Notes: generated by a model not told the origin, from the sequence alone. Positions 27,342 through 35,008 are shown, counted from the first letter of the stretch. The stretch is 38,653 nucleotides of DNA from Actinomycetota bacterium (GCA_028717265.1 JAQUOE010000012.1:1-38653); one strand, 5' to 3'. A program made the numbers and translations.

Positions 27342-28004
27342 TTAAAATAACTCAAGAAGATTACCATTTAAGAACTTGCTAATAATTTTTTTCTGCTTCT
27401 TTGTTAATACGTTAAACAGGTCTTTTAATTTTTGGAATTCTAAATCTGATGATTTTATATTTTCTAATAAATTTTCTATACCCAGATAATCTTTCTCGGC
27501 CTTACTTTTTCTCTGGTTATTAATTATAATTTTTTGTAGTAGATATGCCTGTGGATTGGGTACAATTATTTTTATATCCATTACTTCAATAACATCAATA
27601 TTGTCAATTAATATATCGGTATTTCTTAATCCTTCTGCTTTAATTCCAAATGATGGAACCTCATATGGTTCGGATTGACCTCTTCCAATTTCTCTTACCA
27701 AGAATTCTAATTCTAAATCCTTTCCCCTGTAAAATTTATAGATACCACTCATATAATCAATTGAGGTTTCGAATCCTTCTTTTTCTAAAATATCTACTAT
27801 ATTTATTCCTTCTCTGGGTTTATTAATATTCCTTATTAAAAAATCAATATCTCTTGTTTTTAAATTAGCCTCAAAATTTTTTAAACAACCAGATTTCTCG
27901 TAAATATATTCAGCCCAACTACCAATTAAAACAACATGCTCAAGAATCTTATTACTTTCTAATATTTTGATTGTCTCCCAAAATATTTTCTTTATACCAT
28001 TCAT
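27342..28004 (-). CDS. nucleotidyltransferase-fold protein (toxin-like)
   Basis: 220-aa protein with the polymerase-beta-type nucleotidyltransferase motif. GSW (28-30) is followed by DID (D52 and D54) in TRDIDFLIRN, and a likely third acidic residue lies in DLELEFLV (about 97-103). The C-terminal part VPNPQAYLLQKI ... RKSKAEKDYLGIENLL resembles families often annotated as AbiEii/DUF6036 or NTP_transf_8 nucleotidyltransferases, some of which are toxins. Its ATG overlaps the stop of the small gene upstream (ATGA), so the two are coupled as in toxin-antitoxin or abortive-infection pairs. It is very rich in Lys, Ile and Asn and AT-rich, unlike the housekeeping block, which suggests transfer. Confidence 0.82.
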   Translation of the reverse strand: MNGIKKIFWETIKILESNKILEHVVLIGSWAEYIYEKSGCLKNFEANLKTRDIDFLIRNINKPREGINIVDILEKEGFETSIDYMSGIYKFYRGKDLELEFLVREIGRGQSEPYEVPSFGIKAEGLRNTDILIDNIDVIEVMDIKIIVPNPQAYLLQKIIINNQRKSKAEKDYLGIENLLENIKSSDLEFQKLKDLFNVLTKKQKKIISKFLNGNLLELF

Positions 28005-28297
28005 ATATGCTTCCCTAAAGCTTTGAGATCTTTTTTTATTTCTTTTAATAATTTTATATATTTCTTCCGTTTCTTTATTTTTAATCCCAGCTCTTTCAGC
28101 TCATCTTCATTGTTTTTTAAATAATCTGTTTTTACTTTATTGGCTTCTCTATAAACCAGATATGGATATTTCTTATTTCCCCTATTTTTAAATACAATAT
28201 TACCTTTTGGCAATTCAAGAACTTTTTCCATATAAAATTCTTTCATCTTTAATAATCTTTCCTTTTCTTCTTTAAACACTTCTTTTAAAATTACCAT
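28001..28297 (-). CDS. small basic protein, putative antitoxin/autoregulator
   Basis: 98 aa, strongly basic, with an N-terminal helix (KEEKERLLKMKEFYMEK), a central probable beta-hairpin (KGNIVFKNRGNKKYPYLVYR) and a C-terminal helix rich in Lys and Leu. The order of elements recalls the DUF6788-type domain, but the family is not certain. It is a paralogue of 28777-29037: both have ERL/SRL-type helix, KG-(S/N)-(L/I), YPYLVYR or YYYLNYR, a KYL/DYL turn and a final helix. AGAGGA precedes the ATG. Four alternating inverted motif copies lie upstream (28323-28430), which suggests the protein binds its own operator. The start of the nucleotidyltransferase overlaps its stop. Confidence 0.75.
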   Translation of the reverse strand: MVILKEVFKEEKERLLKMKEFYMEKVLELPKGNIVFKNRGNKKYPYLVYREANKVKTDYLKNNEDELKELGLKIKKRKKYIKLLKEIKKDLKALGKHI

Positions 28298-28322
28298 TTG
28301 GATTAGTCCTCTTAATATTCTC

Positions 28323-28430
28323 TAATATTGCCCTACTTATTTTAATATATTATCAGTTGTAGGGCAATATCTATAATTTATAATTTGCCCTACAACTTAT
28401 TATATTATACTATTTCGTAGGGCAATATTA
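28323..28430. repeat. four-copy alternating inverted repeat, operator-like
   Basis: The 9-bp core GTAGGGCAA occurs four times with alternating orientation: minus 28328-28336, plus 28359-28367, minus 28385-28393, plus 28417-28425. The outer two are perfect 14-bp inverted repeats (28323-28336 and 28417-28430). The inner two are perfect over 12 bp (GTTGTAGGGCAA). Start-to-start distances are 31, 26 and 32 bp. On the minus strand a TATAAT-like box falls between the third and fourth copies. This is likely the control region of the small gene plus nucleotidyltransferase. Confidence 0.8.
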
Positions 28431-28776
28431 AATAAAATTTTAATTCTAATTAAATTTCATCAGGGGATTAAATCTTTTACTTTTTGTAAGTAACCTATAA
28501 TCCGGTTCGAAATTTCAATACTTGGGGCTACCAGAATATGACAACCGGTTTATGAAAAAAAATGTTGCTCGTTTGCGTTATAATATTATAATATTTAAAT
28601 CCTGTAACATCTTTCTATTATTCTCTATATTGCTAAAAAATCATAAAGTAGTTTTAAATCATCCTTTAAATTCCTAAAAATTACTTTTTGCCATATAGCA
28701 GTTAAGGAAATAAAAGAATAAACTACTTTTTCTTTTCACGGGATATCTTTTCCAGTTTTATTATATTTCTTTTAAC
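28431..28776. other. AT-rich intergenic stretch without a gene
   Basis: I see no convincing coding sequence on either strand. It contains tRNA-like fragment D (28504-28533) and a 10-bp inverted repeat AAAGTAGTTT/AAACTACTTT (28645-28654 and 28720-28729) with a 65-bp spacer, of unknown meaning. The rest is plain AT-rich sequence. Confidence 0.6.
28504..28533 (+). repeat. tRNA 3'-end-like fragment D (direct repeat with C)
   Basis: GGTTCGAAATT, five variable bases, then ACTTGGGGCTACCA. It shares 23 of 30 positions with fragment C, and the last nine bases GGGCTACCA are identical to fragment A. It separates the nucleotidyltransferase module from the lone small paralogue at 28777. Confidence 0.5.
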
Positions 28777-29037
28777 CTAGTTATATAATTTTTGAAGCTT
28801 TCTTCTTTCCTGTATGCTATCCTCAAGCCTGGAAATTTTATTTTTATCTAATTTTCCTAAATATTTAAAAATATTTTTTTTATTATCTCTGTAATTTAGA
28901 TAATAATAAATATGCCCCTTTATTTCCTTTTTTATCAGGCTACCCTTTAGAAACTTCTTTAATTTATCCTCATCATTTTTTTGAAGGTTTATTAGCCTGC
29001 TTAGCTCTTCTTTTAAGATCCCATTTAGAACTTCCAT
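28777..29037 (-). CDS. small basic protein, lone paralogue of the putative antitoxin
   Basis: 86 aa from the ATG at 29037, which has GGTGA five bases upstream; in-frame GTG (29046) and TTG (29049) starts are possible. It has the same plan as the protein at 28001-28297: an N-terminal helix (KEELSRLINLQKNDEDKLKK), a hairpin with KGSLIKKEIKGHIYYYLNYR and KYLGKL, and a C-terminal helix. Here no nucleotidyltransferase follows; the gene stands alone in an AT-rich stretch. Its own operator-like array (29052-29142) has the same layout but a different motif. It may be an orphan antitoxin, a regulator, or the remnant of a second module. Not recognised with certainty. Confidence 0.68.
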   Translation of the reverse strand: MEVLNGILKEELSRLINLQKNDEDKLKKFLKGSLIKKEIKGHIYYYLNYRDNKKNIFKYLGKLDKNKISRLEDSIQERRKLQKLYN

Positions 29038-29051
29038 ATTTTTCACCAATC

Positions 29052-29142
29052 TTACCAGACAATCTATTGTTTTTAAAATACTGTCTGGTAATTTTTACCT
29101 GGTTACCAGACAATTATTAAATTATTATCATATGTCTGGTAA
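29052..29142. repeat. four-copy alternating inverted repeat, operator-like (second motif)
   Basis: The exact 10-mer TGTCTGGTAA occurs four times with alternating orientation: minus 29052-29061, plus 29082-29091, minus 29103-29112, plus 29133-29142. Start-to-start distances are 30, 21 and 30 bp, about three, two and three helical turns. The first copy ends 15 bp before the ATG of the small gene. The motif is unrelated in sequence to the one at 28323-28430, although the layout is the same. Confidence 0.85.
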
Positions 29143-29175
29143 CTAATTTCAATATGCAGAAATATATATCCTATC

Positions 29176-29192
29176 TGGCTCCGGGTAGGACT
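29176..29192 (-). repeat. tRNA-Asn 3'-end-like fragment E
   Basis: TGGCTCCGGGTAGGACT resembles TGGCTCCCCGAGTAGGACT at 1-19 of this window (the complement of the tRNA-Asn 3' end) with two bases deleted and one changed. It is on the minus strand, between the second small gene and the marR promoter. Confidence 0.45.
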
Positions 29193-29216
29193 ATAAAATT
29201 TATTTTGAAAATTATC

Positions 29217-29270
29217 TTGACAAAAAAAATTATTTAGTTAAGATACTAATTTGATTAATAGCTTAACTAA
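29217..29270 (+). promoter_or_regulatory. marR promoter with overlapping inverted-repeat operator
   Basis: TTGACA (29217-29222) is a perfect -35 box; a weaker -10 (TAAGAT, 29239-29244) follows 16 bp later. TTAGTTAAG (29234-29242) and CTTAACTAA (29262-29270) are a perfect 9-bp inverted repeat covering the -10 region. Within it TTAGT-N6-ACTAA (29234-29249) has the usual size of a MarR site. Autorepression of the marR-ABC operon is likely. Confidence 0.6.
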
Positions 29271-29312
29271 TTTTTAATATAACTGATTTGAATTGTAATT
29301 TTATGAATTTAT

Positions 29313-29777
29313 ATGAATGATAGAAGAAAACTAATCGAAAAGATTCTCGAGGATATCCGCGCGATAAAGCATGAGATTTCTGCTGAACTCCACTTTTTCT
29401 CTGCTGGTATACGAATTACACATCCGCAGTGGCTGGTCTTACGCCTTGTAAAAAGTAACGGAACTATAAATATCAAGGATCTTGCTAATTTACTCGATAC
29501 TACCAGCAGTGCAACTACACAGATTGTTAATGGTCTGGTAAACAAAGGGCTGCTTTTAAGAAAAAGGAATCCTGATGACCGCCGGACTTTAAAAATAGAA
29601 TTATCGGAGAAATTCAAGAATCAATTCGATTCAATAAAAAATAAAAGTTTTAAGACATTATCTTTACTATTTGATGCTCTGGACGATGACGAGCTTCTAA
29701 AATATTGTGAACTTAACGATAAAATTATAGGTAATATCTTACTTAAGGAACAGATTAGAAAGAAAAAAAATAAATGA
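29313..29777 (+). CDS. MarR-family transcriptional regulator
   Basis: 154-aa winged-helix regulator. The DNA-binding part includes ITHPQWLVLRLVKSNGTINI, the recognition helix region DTTSSATTQIVNGLVNKGLL and the wing RKRNPDDRRTLKIEL (about residues 36-105), flanked by the dimerisation helices. Its stop overlaps the start of the first ABC gene (ATGA), and a MarR-type inverted repeat lies in its promoter. It most likely represses this operon and releases it when a toxic compound or the exporter substrate is bound. The inducer is unknown. Confidence 0.92.
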   Translation: MNDRRKLIEKILEDIRAIKHEISAELHFFSAGIRITHPQWLVLRLVKSNGTINIKDLANLLDTTSSATTQIVNGLVNKGLLLRKRNPDDRRTLKIELSEKFKNQFDSIKNKSFKTLSLLFDALDDDELLKYCELNDKIIGNILLKEQIRKKKNK

Positions 29778-32023
29778 TCAGACTGGCCAGATACCTCAAA
29801 CCTTTCACTCTTATGATTTTAATTGCCATTGCCCTGTTGTTTATTCAGGGAATGGCTGATTTGTCGCTTCCTGACTATATGTCGAATATAGTAAACAATG
29901 GCATACAGCAGGGCGGTATAGAAAATGCTGTTCCGAAAGCGATCCGCCTGAATGAAATGAATAAACTTGCCCTGTTTATGAGTGCAGATGACAAAGCGGA
30001 AGTGCTGAAGAATTATACACTTATCGCCAACACCTCTACTGACTACGATAAATATTTAAAAGATTATCCGCAACTAAGCGAAGAGGCTATTTATATATTG
30101 AATAAGATTGATCAGAAAGAAACTGATAAGATCAACCCTGTGATGGGAAAAGCATTTCTCGCTGTTTCAGGTATCGAGCAGATCATAGCGAACCCATCCG
30201 GGGCAGCGATCGCCGGCAGCGAACTGGGCCTTGACCTGACAAAGATTCCCGAAGGTATGACATCGGACCAGATTTTTAATATGCTTGCAGATTTACCTGC
30301 AGATCAGCTTTTGAAGATCCGCACTGCTATTGATAAGAAGTTTGAATCGATAGGTGACAAAATGGTGGCACAAATGGCTATCGGATCTGTAAAAGCTGAG
30401 TACTCTGCCCTTGGTATGGATGTAAACAAGATTCAGAGTAATTATATCTGGCGTACGGGACTACTAATGCTTCTTTTATCCCTTTTATCAGCGGCTTCTA
30501 CGGTTACAGTCGGATACCTTTCTGCAAGAGTGGCAGCCGGACTGTCAAGGAACCTGCGTAGAAAGGTATTTGATAAAGTTGAAAATTTTTCAAATGCTGA
30601 GTTTGATAAATTTTCTACTGCCTCACTTATTACAAGGTCAACCAATGATATTACCCAGATTCAAATGCTTGTCATAATACTGATGAGAATTGTCTTCTAC
30701 GCACCCATTCTGGGTATCGGAGGAATAATACTTGCGCTTGACAAAAGCACATCGATGTCATGGATCATCGCTGTTGCTATTGTTACTCTGGTTTCTCTTA
30801 TAATTGTGGTATTCTCTATAGCCTTACCAAAATTCAAAATTATTCAGAACCTTATCGATCGTCTGAGCCTTATAACACGTGAAAACCTCTCGGGCATGAT
30901 GGTGATAAGAGCATTCAACAAACAGAAATTCGAAGAAGACCGCTTTGACAGAGCCAATACTGACCTTACAAAAACAAATTTATTTATAAATCGTGTAATG
31001 GTTTCAATGATGCCGGTTATGATGCTCCTGATGAATGGACTTTCTTTACTCATTATCTGGGTAGGTGCACATCAGGTAGCACAATCTCAAATGCAGGTTG
31101 GTGATATGATGGCATTTTTGCAGTATGCAATGATGATCGTTATGGCCTTCCTGATGATGTCTGTAATGTTCATAATGGTACCGAGGGCTTCGGTTTCTGC
31201 CGGCCGCGTTGCAGATGTATTGGGCACTGAGTCTATCATCCGGGATCCTCAAGACCCGAAGAACTTTAACGGTCCTATCCATGGAGTAATTGAGTTCAAA
31301 AATGTTTCATTCAGATATCCGGGGGCCGATGAAGATGTACTGCATAATATAAGTTTTACAACAAAACCAGGACAGACAACAGCATTTATTGGACCTACGG
31401 GTTCAGGCAAATCAACACTTGTTAATCTTATCCTTCGTTTTTATGATATCAGCAAGGGACAGATACTCGTTAATGGTATCGATATAAGAGAAGTCAAACA
31501 ACATGATTTGAGGGATAAGATTGGATATGTACCTCAGAAAAGCACACTCTTCAGCGGTACCATTGAAAGCAACCTGCGTTATGCAGATGAAAATGCAAGT
31601 GAAGATAAATTAAGAACAGCTGCAGAGGTGGCACAGGCAATGGAATTCATAAGCGAAAAACCCGAAGGTTTTAAATCGGAAATTTCACAGGGTGGAAAAA
31701 ATGTATCAGGTGGTCAGAACCAGAGACTTTCAATTGCCCGTGCACTTGTCAAAAATCCTGAAATCCTTGTTTTGGATGATTGTTTTTCTGCGCTTGACTT
31801 TAAAACAGATTCAGCACTTCGAAAAGCACTTAAATCCTACTCCGGACAAAGTACGATCCTTATTATCGCTCAGCGTGTGGGAACTGTCATGACTGCGGAA
31901 CAAATCGTTGTTCTTGAAGATGGTAAAATTGCAGGCAAAGGCACTCACGGGGAACTGATGAAGAGTTGTGAAACTTACCGGGAAATTGCACTGTCACAGC
32001 TTAGCAAGGAGGAATTGGAATGA
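29774..32023 (+). CDS. ABC exporter half-transporter with degenerate ATP site
   Basis: 749-aa fused TMD-NBD protein. The first membrane segment (about 12-30) is followed by an unusually long extracellular stretch of some 190 residues before the second, then the remaining segments. In the ATPase domain Walker A GPTGSGKST begins at residue 540 and the signature is VSGGQNQR. After Walker B (EILVLDD, 663-669) the catalytic Glu is Asp (D669), and the switch His is Gln (Q700 in IIAQR). These are marks of the inactive site of heterodimeric exporters of the LmrCD/BmrCD/TM287-288 kind. It overlaps marR and the second half-transporter by four bases on each side. The substrate is unknown, probably a drug or lipid-like molecule. 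Confidence 0.93.
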   Translation: MIRLARYLKPFTLMILIAIALLFIQGMADLSLPDYMSNIVNNGIQQGGIENAVPKAIRLNEMNKLALFMSADDKAEVLKNYTLIANTSTDYDKYLKDYPQLSEEAIYILNKIDQKETDKINPVMGKAFLAVSGIEQIIANPSGAAIAGSELGLDLTKIPEGMTSDQIFNMLADLPADQLLKIRTAIDKKFESIGDKMVAQMAIGSVKAEYSALGMDVNKIQSNYIWRTGLLMLLLSLLSAASTVTVGYLSARVAAGLSRNLRRKVFDKVENFSNAEFDKFSTASLITRSTNDITQIQMLVIILMRIVFYAPILGIGGIILALDKSTSMSWIIAVAIVTLVSLIIVVFSIALPKFKIIQNLIDRLSLITRENLSGMMVIRAFNKQKFEEDRFDRANTDLTKTNLFINRVMVSMMPVMMLLMNGLSLLIIWVGAHQVAQSQMQVGDMMAFLQYAMMIVMAFLMMSVMFIMVPRASVSAGRVADVLGTESIIRDPQDPKNFNGPIHGVIEFKNVSFRYPGADEDVLHNISFTTKPGQTTAFIGPTGSGKSTLVNLILRFYDISKGQILVNGIDIREVKQHDLRDKIGYVPQKSTLFSGTIESNLRYADENASEDKLRTAAEVAQAMEFISEKPEGFKSEISQGGKNVSGGQNQRLSIARALVKNPEILVLDDCFSALDFKTDSALRKALKSYSGQSTILIIAQRVGTVMTAEQIVVLEDGKIAGKGTHGELMKSCETYREIALSQLSKEELE

Positions 32024-33942
32024 GTGAAGAGAAGAATAGAAATTCAGAAAAAAAATCTATGAAAGATGCAGCAGGCTTCGGCAGTCGACCCATTGGAAGT
32101 CAACGTCCTAAAGGTCTCATGGGCTTTGGTCCTCCTGGCGGTCATTCCCGAATGCAGGGAGAAAAACCCCGGAATTTCAAGGCCACAATGACCAAATTTT
32201 TAAAATATATCAGCGAATTCAAAGTGGCAGTATTAGTGGTAATGATTTTCGCCATAGTTTCAACGATATTTTCCATAGTCGGGCCCAAAATTATCGGTAA
32301 AGCCACAACCAGATTATTTGAAGGTGTAATGGGTGAAATAACCGGAACAGGAAGCGGTATAGACTTCAAATATATTGGGAATATTATCCTGATTTCGATA
32401 GGCCTATATGTGATTTCAGCACTATTTTCATATATCCAGGGCTGGATCATGTCAGGTGTATCAATGAAAATAACATACCGCTTCAGAAAAGATATATCTC
32501 AAAAAATAAACCGTATGCCGTTTAAATACTTTGATGGTACAAATCATGGTGAGGTGCTTTCACGTGTGACCAATGACGTTGATACTGTAGGACAGACTCT
32601 CAACCAGAGTCTGACACAAATTATTACATCGGTTATCACAGTTCTCGGAGTACTGATAATGATGTTGACAATAAGCCGGATTATGACACTTGTGGCGCTA
32701 TTAATCGTTCCTCTTTCTCTTATAATCATACTGGCTGTCGTTAGAAAATCACAAAAATACTTTAAACAGCAGCAGGATTATCTCGGGCATGTTAATGGTC
32801 ATGTTGAAGAGATGTACGGCGGACACAATGTAATGAGAGCCTTTAATGGGGAGGAAAAAAGTGCCGAGAAATTTGACAGCTATAATAATGTCCTTTATAG
32901 CGCAGCGTGGAAATCACAATTTTTATCCGGTATGATGATGCCTGCAGCATCTTTTGTCGGAAATCTCGGTTATGTAGCGGTATGCGTATTGGGCGGATGG
33001 CTTGCAGCTCAAGGCAAGCTGGCAGTCGGTGACATTCTGGCATTTATTCTATATGTCCGGTCATTCACGCAGCCAATATCACAACTTGCCAATATTTCAA
33101 ATGTTCTTCAGCAGACCGCCGCTTCAGCAGAACGAGTATTTGATTTTCTGGAGGAGAAGGAGGAAGTACCTGAAACAAGCACTCCTGTCAGGCTTGATTC
33201 TGTTTCCGGTAATGTTGAATTTAAAAACGTTCATTTCGGATATAATCCCGAACAGATTATAATAAAAAACTTTTCCGCCAATATTAAACCTGGCCAGAAG
33301 ATCGCCATAGTAGGTCCAACCGGAGCGGGAAAGACCACCATGGTCAAACTTCTTATGCGTTTCTATGATGTAGATGACGGTACCATTCTGATAGATGGAA
33401 AAAATATTAAAGATTTTACACGCCAGGACCTGAGGGCAATATTTGGTATGGTTTTACAGGATACATGGCTTTATAATGGCACAATTATGGAAAATATCAG
33501 ATACGGCCGTCAGGATGCAAATGACGAAGAAGTAATTGAAAGTGCAAAAATAGCATATATTGACCATTTTATTCATACCCTATCAAATGGCTACAATATG
33601 GAACTGAATGAGGAAACTTCCAATATATCAGAGGGGCAAAAGCAGCTTCTTACAGTTGCAAGGGCAATTCTCGCACGTCCAAGAATTCTTATCCTTGATG
33701 AAGCAACAAGCTCCGTTGATACGCGTACAGAGTTGCTCATCCAGAAGGTTATGGATGATTTGATGAAGAACCATACAAGTTTTGTTATTGCCCACAGGCT
33801 CAGCACAATCCGTAACGCTGATTTAATTCTCGTAATGGATAATGGCAATATCGTGGAGCAGGGAAATCATCAGGAACTATTGGCCAAGGGCGGTTTCTAT
33901 GCAAAGCTTTATTATAGCCAGTTTGAAAATAATACTAAATAG
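32020..33942 (+). CDS. ABC exporter half-transporter, catalytically complete partner
   Basis: 640-aa TMD-NBD protein with a Gly/Pro-rich N-terminal tail of about 55 residues before the first of six membrane segments. Walker A GPTGAGKTT begins at residue 432, Walker B LILDEATSS has the catalytic Glu (E561) and the switch His is H592 (VIAHRLST). Its signature is SEGQ (537-540) rather than SGGQ, which pairs with the degenerate site of the partner. The intact site is built from this Walker A/B and the partner's SGGQ. The ATGA overlap with the first half ensures matched synthesis. Confidence 0.93.
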   Translation: MSEEKNRNSEKKSMKDAAGFGSRPIGSQRPKGLMGFGPPGGHSRMQGEKPRNFKATMTKFLKYISEFKVAVLVVMIFAIVSTIFSIVGPKIIGKATTRLFEGVMGEITGTGSGIDFKYIGNIILISIGLYVISALFSYIQGWIMSGVSMKITYRFRKDISQKINRMPFKYFDGTNHGEVLSRVTNDVDTVGQTLNQSLTQIITSVITVLGVLIMMLTISRIMTLVALLIVPLSLIIILAVVRKSQKYFKQQQDYLGHVNGHVEEMYGGHNVMRAFNGEEKSAEKFDSYNNVLYSAAWKSQFLSGMMMPAASFVGNLGYVAVCVLGGWLAAQGKLAVGDILAFILYVRSFTQPISQLANISNVLQQTAASAERVFDFLEEKEEVPETSTPVRLDSVSGNVEFKNVHFGYNPEQIIIKNFSANIKPGQKIAIVGPTGAGKTTMVKLLMRFYDVDDGTILIDGKNIKDFTRQDLRAIFGMVLQDTWLYNGTIMENIRYGRQDANDEEVIESAKIAYIDHFIHTLSNGYNMELNEETSNISEGQKQLLTVARAILARPRILILDEATSSVDTRTELLIQKVMDDLMKNHTSFVIAHRLSTIRNADLILVMDNGNIVEQGNHQELLAKGGFYAKLYYSQFENNTK

Positions 33943-33949
33943 ATTCTTT

Positions 33950-34933
33950 TTATAAGGGATTTATATCATATTCTTTTATAAAATCATCCACTTTTTTTAT
34001 GTCATCTCCATCCAGTTCTATATTGCCCGCTCTGGCGTTTTCAATAGCCTGATCTTTATTTCTTGCTCCGCACAGTGCGATGACTTTTGGATTTTTGAGC
34101 AGCCAGGCTGTGGCTATATGACCATATGAGGCATTATGTTTTTCCGTAACAGTTTTCAAGTGCTTTTCCAGCAATGTATTTACTCTCTTTATGTTCTCAA
34201 CAGAAAATCTCTGGTCACCGAGCCTTACATCACCCTGTTTAAATTCTCTATCCGGTGACATTTTCCCGGTAAGTAGCCCTTTGGACATGGAACTATATGC
34301 AAGAACCGAAACAGTATTTTTTTCGCACCATGGCAAGAGATCGGATTCTATATTTCTGTCAAGGAGGTTGTACTTTTCCTGATCGGAATCTATGACACCA
34401 TATCTGGAATATTCTTTTATTTCTTCAATTGACGCATTGCTTACTCCTATTGCTTTTATTTTCCCTTTTTCCTTCAACCTCAGAAACGTTTCCATTGTTT
34501 CGGAAATCGGTGTCGTCGGATCCTGCCAGTGACTCTGATATAAATCTATATAATCCGTTCCAAGCCTTTTCAGGCTCTGATCCAGCTCATATTCTATGGA
34601 TTGTCTGCCAAGGTATTTATATATGGGAACGCCAGGGGCATAATCGAAGAAATATAAACCTTTTTTTAAATCCCATCTGAGCCCGCATTTAGTCGCTATT
34701 ACGACTTTATCTCTTCTTCCTCTAAGAGCCTTTTTGATAAATCTTTCCGAAAGACCCTGACCATATGCCGGCGCCGTATCGATGAAATTTATACCCGAGT
34801 CTATCGAGGCCTGAATCGCCTCTATGGATTCTTTTTCATTCGTACCTCCCCACCATTTTCCACCGATTGCCCATGCACCCAATCCGATCACAGAAACCAT
34901 TATTTGTGAGCTTCCCAATTTGACATATCTCAT
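33950..34933 (-). CDS. aldo/keto reductase
   Basis: 327-aa NADPH-dependent TIM-barrel oxidoreductase. The catalytic tetrad is visible: D52 and Y57 (NFIDTAPAYG), K82 (IATKCGL) and H135 (LYQSHWQDP). The cofactor region GVSNASIEEI and the C-terminal LCGARNKDQAIENARA are typical of the family, closest in style to YajO/YhdN-type general stress reductases. AAGGAGG precedes the ATG. It is convergent with the ABC exporter (7 bp between stops) and divergent from the aminopeptidase. The substrate is not known. Confidence 0.93.
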   Translation of the reverse strand: MRYVKLGSSQIMVSVIGLGAWAIGGKWWGGTNEKESIEAIQASIDSGINFIDTAPAYGQGLSERFIKKALRGRRDKVVIATKCGLRWDLKKGLYFFDYAPGVPIYKYLGRQSIEYELDQSLKRLGTDYIDLYQSHWQDPTTPISETMETFLRLKEKGKIKAIGVSNASIEEIKEYSRYGVIDSDQEKYNLLDRNIESDLLPWCEKNTVSVLAYSSMSKGLLTGKMSPDREFKQGDVRLGDQRFSVENIKRVNTLLEKHLKTVTEKHNASYGHIATAWLLKNPKVIALCGARNKDQAIENARAGNIELDGDDIKKVDDFIKEYDINPL

Positions 34934-34961
34934 TTTTACCTCCTTTTTCTGGTAGTTTTTT

Positions 34962-34992
34962 ATTATATCACTTAAAGGTTTTTACTGTACAA
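34962..34992 (-). promoter_or_regulatory. predicted promoter of the aldo/keto reductase
   Basis: On the minus strand a perfect TATAAT (34967-34962) lies 29 bp before the start codon, with TTGTAC (34992-34987) 19 bp further upstream. The spacer is a little long. It faces away from the aminopeptidase promoter. Confidence 0.4.
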
Positions 34993-35008
34993 TCGTTTGC
35001 TGTATAAT
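34981..35008 (+). promoter_or_regulatory. predicted promoter of the M29 aminopeptidase
   Basis: TTTACT (34981-34986) and a perfect TATAAT (35003-35008) are 16 bp apart, 55 bp before the ATG. The boxes overlap the divergent aldo/keto reductase promoter. Confidence 0.5.

Noticed and set aside
28645-28729. AAAGTAGTTT/AAACTACTTT inverted repeat with 65-bp spacer
   Set aside because: A single 10-bp AT-rich pair without an open frame between or target duplication at the edges; not enough for an insertion element or an RNA gene.
28323-29142. CRISPR array made of the repeated GTAGGGCAA and TGTCTGGTAA motifs
   Set aside because: The repeats are only 9-14 bp, alternate in orientation, number four each and have no cas genes nearby. 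An operator fits better.
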